From positions 62,001 to 126,000 of the forward strand of contig WACJ01000382.1 in NCBI GenBank assembly GCA_008973525.1: DNA of 64,000 bases, written 5' to 3'. This DNA is from Stenopsyche tienmushanensis. Lineage: Eukaryota; Arthropoda; Insecta; Trichoptera; Stenopsychidae. The notes beneath the pieces are model-generated. The model was given only the letters and a program-made list of their open reading frames with translations. It was not told the DNA's origin and ran no database searches. Each line of letters starts with the position of its first letter. Position 1 is the stretch's first letter. Of this stretch, positions 19,851 to 31,974 are shown in pieces. Made by a program: the position numbers and the translations under genes.

Positions 19851-20939
19851 ACTCAGCTAGTAAGTTGGCTAACTCTCACCAGGTTGCCATTTTGGACTTG
19901 CCGATTACTTTTTTAATATTCTGCAGTTTCTTTGGTAGTATCCGTGATTTAACATATTATGATCCACCCAGTGACGTTTTGCCCTACATGTCCATGACAT
20001 CCCAATCCGATATCATAGACTTGTCGCCAAAGGTTTCTTTATCATTATCGTAATGCAGTCACACAAAGTCCACAGCGAGACTAAGATATTTTCAATATTA
20101 ATTGGTTGGAAATGTCATATCTACAAACGATCCCTCAATGGGTCCCCTGGGTGAATGTATTAAATGGTATTTTTACGACCATTTCCATAGGGAGTATAGG
20201 TGGGTTTAAATATTAACAAAAAAAATTGGAAGGTTTTCTATCCACTTATGATCATTATTTGTATAATTTTTGCTTATATTTTTTTAGCATTTGTAATATA
20301 GAATCAACCAGTCTATCGTAGTTTTTACATGTTAAACATAACTAATACACTTGAAATCGATTCAATACATCATTAACATATCATTGTTAATCTATAAATT
20401 TGGATTAACGATCTATCCAATCATACGATGTACGCAAGATACTCTCTCCGTCTCTATCTCCCATTCACAGTCTCCGACCTGCAAGATAATTTCTTCACGT
20501 AGGTTTTTCCTCGGGATAAAGAAATAGGAAGATTGGCGAAAATCAATTGATATTTAATTCAATCATAAATTTATTCTACGTTCGTATGATTTGGAAATCA
20601 CAAAATATCCAAAGTATTTCAATCTACGCCTCTCAATGCAAGTGAGCAATTCTTTGTTCTTTTCCATGCGTTCGAGGACTCTTCGTTGCGCATTTTGTCA
20701 ACTCAGGAAACACTTAGCATTCTTCTATGGCACCACATTTCAAATGCTTTTATTCGTTTTGTGGTGGCAAGTGTGTAAGTCTCAACACCATGAGAAGTAC
20801 TTGGGAGCTTAATTAGAGATTGAAGTCCCAGTCTTTCAAGTGAAAAATATGTTTTTAAAGAACTGCTTCGGTCTATTTATAAATATTTAATTTATTACAA
20901 TGCCACACAAAGAAATCATGTTTTTTATGCTTTGATTCT
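19851..20939. other. No recognised feature
   Basis: No frame with a recognisable domain. The short plus-strand frames at 19865-20053 and 20591-20812 look like chance. Confidence 0.45.
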
Positions 20940-21633
20940 ATTTATTGAATTGCTTTCATATATTTTTGATTACGCTAAAAAATGGAAAACGATCGCGCTT
21001 AGTAACTATTTAAAAGGTAAATTTAGAATTCAAATGTACCTCTTTTTGATATTTCGAGTCTCCTGTTGGACTCATGGACGCGGAATAACCGCCGGCGCCT
21101 TGGTGATGCTCCTTGTGAGCATCCTTCGTCCAGTGATGCCAATGAGCGATGTTGGGCTATGCATTGCCGTTGCTTCATTAGAGATTCTTTGTACTTTTTA
21201 GATTTTTTTTGCTCGGTTTTTGGTTTTTTAAAATTAATTTTCAATAAATATAGTATTTAAACTCTAGTATGCTAGTGGTGTCGTCTCGTCTGTTGATTGC
21301 GTCTGTGGTGCGTACTGTCTGGTAATAAACGAGAAGGGCGTGATTAGCTCATATACAGCTATCCATGTGAGAAGCATGCACGCATACCCTGTGACCGATG
21401 ACTTTTGACCGATGGATTTATTTTTTGTGATGGAAGTTTCATGAATTTAGTATCCAAACTCTAGTATCCCAACGTCTCGCATAACAAATTGCATACACAA
21501 AAAATATTTTTACTATGCCTATGTTATTTTTGCATACTTAAACAATAATTTGATAAAGTTTTATCGCAATCGGATTAAAGGCATGGCGGCGCATTAAATA
21601 CGAACAAACAAAGATCAATATTTATATATTAGA
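20940..21633 (-). mobile_element. Non-autonomous Helitron, long variant, copy 1
   Basis: The right end is the mirrored Helitron 5' end (ATATATTAGA). The interior shares CGATCGCGCTTAGTA, TGATATTTCGAGTCTCCTGT and AGAAGGGCGTGATTAG-like blocks with 59254-60455, which does have the Helitron 3' terminus. The ATATACAGCTATCCATG and AGAAGCATGCACGCATACCC blocks are also shared. The left boundary is approximate. Confidence 0.5.
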
Positions 21634-21806
21634 AGATTGTACAAGATATGATAATTACCAATCAAATTGAATGTGTATCGCTAAGGAGTTTGGATGTTTA
21701 TTGCGAAAATAATACAAAGTGTATAAAAACACAATATCTATATTTTTAATATATTACTTATTGCAAATTTTATAAATACACAATATAATCAAAATAAAGT
21801 GCTTAA

Positions 21807-21904
21807 TTATCGATGTACATAATTCAAGTAAAATAAAGCAAACAGTCGTCCGTGGCAGAGCATGGCGATGGCGGCCATAAGCACCCCCGAAAATTCCACC
21901 CGAC
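21807..21904 (-). CDS. Beat-family gene, last coding exon (hydrophobic C-terminus)
   Basis: The acceptor CATTTCTTTCAG lies just right of 21904. The first two bases (GT) complete the codon begun by the single A left over from the exon at 30696-30456, giving Ser. The rest reads RVEFSGVLMAAIAMLCHGRL, then FALFYLNYVHR and TAA at 21807-21809. The run from Gly to Leu is strongly hydrophobic and would suit a GPI-attachment signal or membrane anchor, as in several Beat proteins; the Arg/His end is slightly unusual for GPI. The 8.6-kb intron before it holds a Helitron. Assignment rests on the phase match and the strong acceptor, not on conserved residues. Confidence 0.7.
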
Positions 21905-22539
21905 CTGAAAGAAATGAAAACAGGAATTAATTGGAAAAATATATTTTTATTTATACTGCTATAAAAATACTTTTTAATCTCCATTTGTTTATCCGATATG
22001 CTCAATCCGGGGCTCGCGTGTACCGAATGGCACTCTGCCTTTTTTTTAATACAAGCTCGAATGAAATTTTATTTTTCAAATTTACGTTTCGATCTTTCAA
22101 TTCGTGCTGTTGGCCATATTGTATTTTTATCGTACACTTATCCACACTTACTCGTATGCTTATATATTCCATTAGATTATGGCAAGTGAAATTTACCGAC
22201 ATGCTCCGAACAATCGGAATAAATAATGCTTATCATATAATTATAAAGGGGTGGTTGGAACAGGAAATTTCCACCCTAATTAAGCTATCAAAATATAATC
22301 AAAGTACAGTTATTTGATTAGATTTATCAAGTGTTAGTACTATCAAATGCTTGATGTGTGTTAAATTAAGATAATCATATTTAAAACATTATTCAAACAT
22401 ATCAAAAATGAAATTGATCATTGTATAATAATTTTTTAAAAAATATTTTAAGAAGAAAAATGTGATTTTTCACATAAAAAGAAGGCTTAAATTATCGATT
22501 AGTGATAAATTCAAATAATCATCGATTGTATTGCTTAAA
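21905..22539. other. Beat intron 4, proximal part, nothing recognised
   Basis: AT-rich intron sequence. Short frames on both strands at 21931-22317 overlap one another and carry no domain. Confidence 0.5.
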
Positions 22540-23075
22540 AATCCCGGGATTAGTAAACGTAATCCCGAAAAATTCGGGATTGAATTTTTTATCTAATAAA
22601 AATCGTACACATCACCAACCCGATGAAGGCTACTAAATCGAGACATTCCCGCCGAAATTTGGATGCTTATAAACAATGGCGTAACTACTAATAGGCGAGC
22701 CTAAGCGACGCCTAGGGGCAATAACCGTCTAATTTATGTATACATATATGTTTTTCAAATTATTATATTAACTTTTCCCTACCGGTGATGTATTTACTAC
22801 ACATCGACTCTAATAATGGGAATATCGATATGAAATATAATAGATACGAGGTTCAGAATTTTTGTATTCCTCCGCAATATAATCACGAATCACATCTAAG
22901 TATTATAGTATATAAGTATTCATCTGCAGCGACGGAAATAAATAATTTGTTGGGAAATCAGGAATTTTGCGAGTTTTAATTCGTGTCTCAGCAGAAAGGA
23001 ATTTAATCAGTTATTTATGTCACAATCTTAATGTAACTTCGGGCATATTTTCAATATAATATTTGATTTTTTTAA
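22540..23075 (+). mobile_element. hAT-derived repeat fragment, copy B
   Basis: Begins with remnants of the subterminal CCCGGGATT motifs and continues through GATGAAGGCTACTAAATCGA, CCCTACCGGTGATGTATTTA and TCATCTGCAGCGACGGAAAT. It matches copy A (1965-2410) and, inverted, 45328-46313. Both terminal repeats are lost. Confidence 0.65.
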
Positions 23076-23079
23076 TGTT

Positions 23080-23620
23080 TTATTTATCTTTTTTTAATGA
23101 AAAAAGTATCAAATATTGAATATTGATAATTAGTGTGTTGACTAGGCGATTTTTATTGAATATAAAAATATTTTTTAAAGTTTGACAAAGTATAGTAGTG
23201 GAAGTGGGATGAGTCACGTATGACGATGTGTGAGCGATAACATTCTTCATCATGGAAGTCTAAAATCCTGAATAAATAATTTGCAGCAAAAAAATTTAAC
23301 ATATTTTTAATTTGTATAATATTATATATAGATTAGACTATAATTAAAAAAATATATTGAAAAATAAAAAAATAGTGAGCAATTGAAAAAAAAATTGTAT
23401 TTTTACCAAGATTTTTTGTAGTTTTTTGTACATTGAATAAACATTTTTGAATATTTTAAGATAATTGTAGTCTATTCTATGATAACGTTTATGCCAAATG
23501 TGTTTGCCAAATTTGATAAAGATTGCTCATCTATTGCGTGTGGGAGCACTTCCATAAGCTTCAAAAAAGTAGTTTCGAGATAAACGAGTTTAAAATAATA
23601 TTTTTTGTAAACCAACAAGG
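23080..23620 (+). repeat. Dispersed AT-rich repeat, copy 1
   Basis: About 540 bp resembling 53830-54345 in the same orientation. Shared stretches include TGAATATAAAAATATTTTTT, TATAGATTAGACTATAATTA and GTAGTTTTTTG. No terminal repeats or coding capacity were found. Type unknown. Confidence 0.55.
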
Positions 23621-25393
23621 TAGAACGTCCCCTAAGTGTAATCAACTGCTAGTATAAAAGACACCACTGCACTTTGATATGTTTTTGAATAAGAAATTTG
23701 GAGCTGTGGTGTAAATAAGAAGCAATGAAAATCCTTCCCAGCAAAAAGAAAATTCATCGAATTTATGACATTCTGACGACGAATTTCTTGAAGATTAAAA
23801 AAGAACCATCGCTCGCATCCCTTTGAATATTTTCAAGTGTGCACATGTTCTCTGTAAACGGCACAATTTGTTCACCAGTGTGGAATATGAAGATGAATAA
23901 AAATAAATATTCATGTCGTTGCATTTTACATCAAAGCTCAAACGAATATCGTAGCAAACGAGCAAAATTTATAGCATGAAGAGTTAAAGCATGATTTTAA
24001 AAATATAAAAGAGCGGAGTTGTTCGGTTCCTTTGTGTTGAAAACTGGCGTCGAAACAAAAAAATGAGTATTAAATTAGGGATCTGCTTCATTGGACGCGA
24101 TTTTGAGAGCGCGCGCGTCTAGTCGAGTCTATGAAAAATTGAATGAACATATTTTTCGGCAGTCGGTATGAATTAAAAAGATCCAGACGACAAAAAAATA
24201 TGATTTGAATGTCAACAAAAAATGGAAAATATCCCCATGAGAAAAACATCCAATTTCGTTTAATTGGAAAATTTCGCTATAAAAATATCACTGTATCTTC
24301 TGACATCGGTTGTGTGTAGTTGTAATTAATTATTTTGTATCACAGGTTTAATTAATATCAAATGATCGATATGAAGTTTGAGCTATATCCAATGTCTAGG
24401 GATCGTCTTTATGTCGGAAAATATTTGCATTAAAGGATGATAAATGCAATTTTTATCCATAAATTCAGAATATTTTATATGTACCCATGGCGTGAATAAA
24501 GCGTTAAGATTACACTAGAAAATATGTATGGGGATTTGTAAGATATTCCGAGTGATGCAACACGAGAAGCATTTCCCACAGGGCGAGTCGTCATCCATTA
24601 AGTCTAATGAAGTGTGGATTGACTGATGTCAGACATTATTCCATTTATCAGAAAGAAAAATTAGGAATAGAATTGGTTCGGATTTTGTGAAAGGATTATT
24701 TCAGACCATTCGTCTGACGTCGGCTTAGCTTTATGCAACTGGACGTAGACGTATAAGCCATGATATTCCCCAGCTTATTACTTTTATACATTTATCCAGA
24801 TCATAGAAGGCGACAAAATAAAGGAAAAAACATACAAAAGGACAAAAAAACGTACAACGCTCGTAAATCCCTCCTTCCATAATTTAATCAAAGCAATGCA
24901 AGCAGGAAAGAAATGGTCATTGTACTCAGACATGCTCTAATTGAGTTGTTTTGGTTTGTCTCGATGAGTCACTAACTTTACTTGGTTCGATAGATGCAAG
25001 TTCTTGAGTTCAAACAAAAAAAGGAGATGGCGTGTCACAAAAAGTTCCTGGCACGTCTTTACTTCTGGATGTTGGATTGTCTCACCGTTGCGAGAGTAAT
25101 GTAGTCTTGGTCTAACAAATCTATATTTATTTCCTACCAACTTTTACTGCGGTATGAAAACAATTCTTCAATGTCTTGTGAATAAATTACAGTTGAATGA
25201 AAATGGATATACACACTCGAAGAACAAATTCTGATCATTTTATTTCTAATGTTAAAATACGACAAGGATTATGCGAATTATTGGACCAGAATGTAATTGA
25301 AATGGAATTGAATTGAGACACGGTTCAAGAAACACATCTTTTTTAAAATTGTTATTAGAAAAAAAGAGCTATGATTTTTTTTTAAATTTGGAA
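23621..25393. other. Beat intron 4, nothing recognised
   Basis: AT-rich intronic DNA without supported features. Confidence 0.5.
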
Positions 25394-25742
25394 CTAGCGA
25401 ATACTCGGCATGCGTTGCAATGCCATAAGCGCTAAATAATTTGAAAAGAAACGCAGTACGTGGTTTATTGCTTCAGATCACGTGTAGATCGACTTGAAGA
25501 TCAATTTAACCACCATATTGCGTGCGCATCCTTTCTCTCCCCGTCCCCGCAGCCCAAACATCATTTCACCAGACCAATACGCGCTAACATGGTGCGTTTA
25601 TACAATATTTTTACTATGTCTATGTTATTCCCGCAAGTGTAAAAAGTATGTTGACAAAGTTTTATTGCAATCGGATAAACGGTATGGAAGCGCATTACAT
25701 ACGAACAAAGACAGATTCATTTATATATATTAGAAGATTAGA
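25394..25742 (-). mobile_element. Non-autonomous Helitron, both ends present
   Basis: On the minus strand it starts TCTAATCTTCTAATATATAT after A and ends GCATGCCGAGTATTCGCTAG before T, the TC...CTAG termini and A/T target of Helitrons. The 349-bp interior shares a CTGCGGGGACGGGGAGAG block with 1668-1905 and 26478-26760. Helitrons replicate by rolling circle; this copy has no protein and would depend on helper Rep/helicase. Confidence 0.75.
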
Positions 25743-26477
25743 TTAATATAATTGGTATTCACAGATGTGTGTACTAATAATTTAAAGACTGAAAGAACAG
25801 CTAAAAAGAAATATCGATCAATCAGATAAACATATTCGTACTTTTGCAAATATATTTATTGTTTATATAATTTAAGTTATTTTCTACGCCAAAATTTGAG
25901 AAACATCCGATAGAATCGATCAACGATAGGAATAATAAAGATGCACTTAGAGCCCTCGGCTTTCTCATATTTCTTTATGTACTAGAAAATGGATTTTTAA
26001 GAGATTGGATATCATTGAAATGTGATGCTACAGATATAAAACAGCTTCGTTTTGAATTCGAGATTCCAAGACAATTGTAGTAAGTGCATTTTTAATTGAT
26101 TAGTTCCAACAATAGCATTTTTATCTATTAACTGCTACAAAAAAGCCAGACGAAGAAGAATCATCAAAGAAACCATATCAATTAAGTCACATCAAAAACA
26201 CTTTAGTCGTTTGTTGAATCTGGAAATTTCAAAAAATTGTGATAATTACTGTTGAAAATATAAAATTCCACCCTTCACTTTTTCGCTACAACGCTATTTT
26301 ACATAGTTATATTTACGCATTATTTTATTGCATACTTCTTTCAGGAGGGGTAGCAATTGTATGTTACGTATAAAACAGAAATTCTTTATCTTTATCTTAT
26401 GTGCCAAAATCATCTAAATTAACTGAATCTATTAATGCATATTTATTATATATAATAATTATTTGAAAATAAACGCA
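25743..26477. other. Beat intron 4, nothing recognised
   Basis: AT-rich spacer between two related Helitrons. Confidence 0.5.
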
Positions 26478-26760
26478 GTTCATACGTGGTTTATTGCTTC
26501 AGGCCACGTGTAGATCGACTTGAAGATCGATTTAACCACCGTATTGCGCGCGAATTCTTTCTCTCCCCGGCCCCGCAGCCCAAACATCATTTCAACAGAC
26601 CAATATGCGCCAACATGGTGCATCCATACAATATTTTTACTATGCTTATGTTATTCCCGCAAGTATAAACAGTAAGTTGACAAAGTTTTATTGCAATCGG
26701 ATGAACGGTATGGAAGCGCATTATATACGGACATACATACATTGAATTTTATATATTAGA
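26478..26760 (-). mobile_element. Non-autonomous Helitron, 3' end missing
   Basis: Close relative of 25394-25742 in the same orientation (shared AGATCGACTTGAAGATC and CCCCGCAGCCCAAACATCAT). The 5' end TCTAATATATAAAATTCAAT abuts T at 26761. The CTAG terminus is lost. Confidence 0.65.
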
Positions 26761-27071
26761 TGAAAAGTACAAATATTTGTTTTAGTATGGTTTTTATTAA
26801 GAGCAAGGTTTTTCTTTTAAAAAATTGATGCTTTATCGTCAGTGAACATTCATCCTCAATAACAAACGATACATTTATAACAGCAAAATGTATTAATATT
26901 ATATGATTCGGGATGCTGACTGTAAATTATCCCACTTTTTTGCTCGTTTACTGTAGACATATTCTGCGGCAAAATCTTAAGGGACAAGAACTCACCGGTA
27001 TTTATTGTTTTAATAATGTTTAAGCTAAATGTTCCATTGATGACATCCGTATATAACGTTTTAAATACATA

Positions 27072-30052
27072 TCTAATATATAAAAATAAGTTGCGTTTCC
27101 CGTCTAATGCTCGGGCGAAATGGGTTGATATGCGCGTTCATCGGATTGAGACAAAACTTGGTCCACTTATTGCCAAGGGATCAGGGGGTGACATAGGCAT
27201 AGTACAATTAACTTACAGTAGATTTTTAATTCAAAACTTAATGTGTGAAAGTTGTTGATTCTGACGTATTTGAGATTATGCGTTGCTAAGGCGTTGCTAA
27301 GGCTATAGGTATATAGTACCTACAAGTTGCAGTAGGAGGCGTCGTGTCGTCGTCACATACAACACATACGTCAAACGTCAATGTCATTTGCAGGTTATCC
27401 ATCGGCGTGAGTCAAATTATATCCAAATTATTTATCGCAAGCACTTTTAAAATGCTTCATTTCATTCATCGCTTATTCACGTACGTAACAATCGAAAAAA
27501 TACGTTTGAGTGCTATCCGATCAAAATCAGACGACCAACGTGCAACGAGAATCGAAAGTACATGTTGATTTGAATATTGCTGCATTTCAATATGATATTC
27601 ATTACGATTACAGTTTGCATCCCAGTGTAAAATGGATAAAGGTTAAATCCTGTTAACGGGGGACAAATTTATTGTCAAATTGAAAACGCCTTCATTTCGA
27701 CACAATGAAAACAAACAAACCTAACCTAACCAGATTTGAATTTAAATTTAATTTAAAAAATAAAAACAAGAAACAAATGAATAATTATTTTATTTAATAA
27801 CAATATGTTGACGTTGAAATCAACAATATATGGATCTTCTTTTTCATCGAAAACATTCAAAGCTCATACCAACGTCGGATATTGTCGTGCAAATTGTACA
27901 TGCAAATAGGCAGTGATATGGCAGTAGTCAGTATTGAAAGACTTGATGCGCGCAACGATCGAGTTCAAACTCAATTTCAAACAGGTAGATATATCAGCAG
28001 TGACGAGGCTCTTTGGCCTATTTTGAGCTTCCTAATTCACAGAAGCAATCCGAATGTTGTTCATCTCAGTGTTCATCTCGAAAATGGACAAAGGCAGACA
28101 CTGCAAGAAATGTTGCTGCTGAACCAACACTTGCGCTGTGTGAAGAAGATGTATTTGCAGAGACATTATGGTACGCACAAGTTCCTAACTATTTTACATG
28201 AAATACTACATCCGAGAATTTTCAACGACGTAAGCAAGGGATGCGTGATGAAGGCTATCGAAATCTGTATTCATCTGATGCATTGGGCCGTATTTACACA
28301 TTACATCCAAATAAAGCCGAGTGTTACTATTTAAGAATGCTTTTGGTTAATGTCAAATGTCATACTTCATTGAGAAAGGTCGAACGGAAATTAGAATATT
28401 ACTCGCCATCATTTTAACCACATGTCCGTCACCCAACCCGAAAGATTTGTGGTAAAAATTCAGAGAGGATTTGAGCGAAGACATTTTACACACCGTTAGC
28501 AATGACAATTCAATTGAGTTTTCGGACAATATTTTCAATCAAGCTCTGATCGAAATCGAAGACATTTGCTTAACCATCAATATCAAAGAATTCATTCAAC
28601 AAGAATTCGTTCTGCACTTGAACAGCAGTACGATGCTAATGATTTGGATGCATTTGTCGAAGCAAACGAACAACTTTTGCTTGCGGAACAAAAATTGACC
28701 TACGATACAATTACAAATGATCTGTTCTTCCTTGATGCGCCCGGCGGTACTGGAAAAACGTATCTCATCACTTTACTATTGGCTCACATTCGATCTCAAA
28801 ATAGAATTGCGTTAGCTCTTGCTTCATTAGGTATTGCGGCAACATTATTAGATGGTGGACGAACAGCGCATTCGGCATTCAAATTGCCATTAGATATGCA
28901 TTTATTGGAAGCTCTGACATGTAACATTCCTAAAGTTTCTGACATAGCTAAAGTTTTGAAAATTTGCAAGGGGATTATCTGGGACGAATGCAATGCTTGA
29001 TCGAACTCTTAAAGACTTACGATCAAATGCAAAACCGTTTGGTGGCGCTCTAATTTTATTATGTGGCGACTTTCGACAACCTCTTCCAGTGATGCTTTCA
29101 TCGACACCAGCTGATTCTTGACTCAAAGCATCGCATCTTTGGAGAGACGTGCGAAAACTGACATTAAAGAAAAATATGCGCGTACATTTGTAGCGTGATG
29201 CGTCGGCAGCCACATTTTTAAAACGACTATTGAACATTGGTGAAGGAAAAGTGCATGTTGATGCTACCAAGTTTATTTCATTTCCATCGAACTTTTGCGT
29301 TGTTGTGCCATCCATCGATTTACTCATTCAGAAAGTTTTTCCGCAGATTTTTAGTAATTATAAAAATCATTATTGGCTTTGCGAACATGCTATTTTGGCA
29401 GCAGAAAACACCGACGTCAATACAATCAACCACACAATACAATAACAAATTGCAAATTATTCTGTTACCTACAAATCGATTGATAGCGCCATGAATGCAG
29501 ACCAAGTTACTAACTATCCAATCGAGTTTTTAAATTCGTCAGATCTTCCTGATGTGCCACCTTACAAATTGGAACAAGACTCACTATGAAGAAATTGATG
29601 CCGAATATCATCGAAACAACTATATATTCTTAATGGAAAGTCGAAAGGAGAAGATGTGCTCATTCCCACCGACGTGCAATTTGATAAGAGACGACTGCAG
29701 CTCCCCGTTGGACTTGCATTCTCAATGACCATCAACAAGGCACTTCAAGTGTGCGGAAAAATCTAGAAAATCCACGTTGGACAGCCGAGAAATTTATTTG
29801 TATTTGTTAAAGACAGAAAAGCCAAAACTATTCTCTACCCTAAAGCACTTAGCAGAACAATTAAGTAAGCAAAATGTATGCTTTTAATATTTTTTTCTTT
29901 ATATATCATTCAATATCAATAAATGTATTAATTGTCGGAAAACATATCATTATTCATATCATTGCTAATTAAACAAGATAACTCTTTCAAATTTCAAATG
30001 GTATTTTTAGAACTATTTCTTCTGTGGCAGCAACGCGCCGGGTACCAGCTAG
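27072..30052 (+). mobile_element. Degenerate autonomous Helitron (2981 bp)
   Basis: Starts TCTAATATATAAAAATAAG after A (27071) and ends GCGCCGGGTACCAGCTAG before T (30053). The interior encodes a broken Pif1-type helicase (27880-29876). It shares its ends with the non-coding copies, especially 63495-63814, and could be a relative of their former helper. It lies in the largest Beat intron. No replication-initiator (Rep) HUH motif was recognised in the 5' part. Confidence 0.85.
27880..29876 (+). pseudogene. Helitron Pif1-type helicase, frameshifted
   Basis: Recognisable in pieces over several frames. GRYISSDEALWPILSF and VVHLSVHLENGQR (27990-28090) form the conserved block before the helicase; FAETLWYAQVPNYFT is near 28150. 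Walker A lies in FFLDAPGGTGKTYLITLLLA (28725-28784), with IIWDECNA (DE box) at about 28975. [19 protein letters not shown] follows at 29038. GLAFSMTINKALQVCG is near 29710, before the final FVFVKDRKAKTILYPKAL. At least six stops or frameshifts are present, so no product can be made. The intact protein unwinds DNA during rolling-circle transposition. Confidence 0.85.
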
Positions 30053-30124
30053 TAAAAAATAAAATTTAACGTGTATTTTTGTTGAAATTGGAAGATATAT
30101 AAGGGAAAAGTATAAATGATATTT

Positions 30125-30350
30125 ATAATTTGTATATATTATTTGAAAAAGTGCAAACAATAATTTGGCAAAGTCTTATTGCAATCGAATGAACGGTATG
30201 GCAGCGTATAAAATACGAACAAACAAATTTTTATTTTTGTATATTAGACTATGCCTATGTTACTCGCGCAATCTTTAGCAATAAGTGGACGTAGTTTTAT
30301 CGCAATCTGATGAACGGTATGGTAGCGCATTACATACGAACAAACAGAGA
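30125..30350 (-). mobile_element. Non-autonomous Helitron fragment, doubled block
   Basis: Two tandem Helitron blocks in minus orientation directly after the 27072-30052 element (AATCGAATGAACGGTATGGC twice with small changes). Termini are absent. Confidence 0.55.
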
Positions 30351-30455
30351 TCAGAGTCATATTCGATGTTGTAGGAAGCTGCAGGATTTTTTTTTAAAAA
30401 ATAAAATAAAATGAAGGAAGATAAATCTTAATATAGATGGTAATTTATGACTCAC

Positions 30456-30696
30456 TTGATGAATTCGACCATTCCAATTTTTGATTATGTAGAGTTTGCG
30501 TATCCGCCAGGGCCGCTGTTACGAAGGTGGAATGGGCGACCGCAGGGATTGTCTGCAGGGCTGCGACACATCGGACCCTCAAAATAGCTCCACCCAGGAA
30601 ATGTCCTTTGGACAGGACAAGCTTTAATTTCGCAGTGCTTATGAGCATATCTGCTTCGTCAGTTTCTACATTACGACTTATATGCGTCTCCTCCAC
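30456..30696 (-). CDS. Beat-family gene, exon for second half of Ig domain 2
   Basis: The acceptor TTTCTTCGTAG lies just right of 30696. The exon opens in phase 0 with VEETHISRNVETDEADMLIS, then TAKLKLVLSKGHFLGG, then LRVRCVAALQTIP. The Cys of VRC should pair with that of EITC in the preceding exon to close Ig domain 2. It ends ...EWSNSS plus one base, with a strong donor CAA/GTGAGT. Without splicing, translation would stop at 30445-30447. The donor quality and the phase match to the exon at 21904 favour splicing. Confidence 0.85.
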
Positions 30697-31974
30697 CTAC
30701 GAAGAAAAAAAAAACAAGATAAATGCCAGCGGGTGCCAAATCGCCGATTCATAACCCCGAGCTCTTTCTTTTTGTTCATCCCGGGGGAATTAATCTAGAA
30801 CTAAGACCCGGGCGAAGAGGTTCGCTATACCTAAGAGGATTTAAACTATCAAGTCAAGTCTGGTGAATAAATTTATTAAATTATGCAAAGACATGCTGAA
30901 GTCAATTATTCTGGGTCTTACAGTAAGGACATCGGTATTCCTTATGTATTTTACATTTAGTTGTATTTAACTATTCCGAATTTAATCTTTCGTTTTGGAA
31001 TCGGCATAGGCGCCATAAGCCAGCTTTTAATTTGAATTACTTATTTTACTTGGTATTACTTCTGTATCTTATAAGTTTTTACGACGATGAATAAACATAC
31101 GACCGCACCGCACGCGAACGCCCGAGAGCGATTAAATAGGTGACGTCACGCGATTTCCTCGAATACGCACTTTATAATATAAGGACATTTTCGCCATGTG
31201 AAATTTATGCGCGGATATTGAGTTAATGAAGATTAATTTTGTTTTTCTCGCATATTTTCCGACCTTTGGTAAATTAACGGGAGCTATGGTGGGGTATAAA
31301 ATAGACCCCGTACGTTGATTAATATATATTGCTTCGGTATGCAATTATTCATACATGATTAAATCGTATAATTTTTTCTACAAACTTTAGTTCTACAAAT
31401 AAGATGTAGAATAATTTCTGCTTCCTATATATGCAATTTATTCTAGATCATCAATAGACGTTCCAGATTCTATCACACACATAGGGTGGAAGACCCTATA
31501 CCTTATCCCACACTTATGCTTCAAAATGGATGATCGCATGTGGGCCCAATCACTAACAGATCACGGAAGAGCGGAAAAGGAAAATAAAGATATACATGTA
31601 GTGATGAAAAGTCGATTTCTTAGGTAAGATATTTATCATCTCCGGAGAGAGATCAATTGCGAGCTCACTAGGGAGCTGGCGGGAGAACAATCTTTCCGCG
31701 GCCAAGGCTATTGGTCGACTCTTTTGACTATTTTCCTGTGGGTTTGAAAGAAACTGCTGTTAATTTCGCGAATTACGCATGAGAAAATTAATAGAAATTT
31801 CATAGCGAACAGTTTTGGTTTTAAGTTCCTAGAAAATTAAAAATTAAATTTTCATTTTCTAAGAATTTTGAACGAAAAAAATATTGAATTATTCACTTGA
31901 CAGCAAGCGTTCTTACACTCATCGTGACGACAAGTTGATCTACATAAGAATAGGTTTGTGGCAGCGTAAAAGCA
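30697..31974. other. Beat intron 3, left part
   Basis: No coding signal. A short stretch at 31650-31715 (GAGAGATC, CGCGGCCAAGGCT) faintly resembles the LTR-like repeat family but is too degraded to assign. Confidence 0.4.

Noticed and set aside
31650..31715. Fifth copy of the LTR-like repeat
   Set aside because: Only two short blocks match; too degraded to call.
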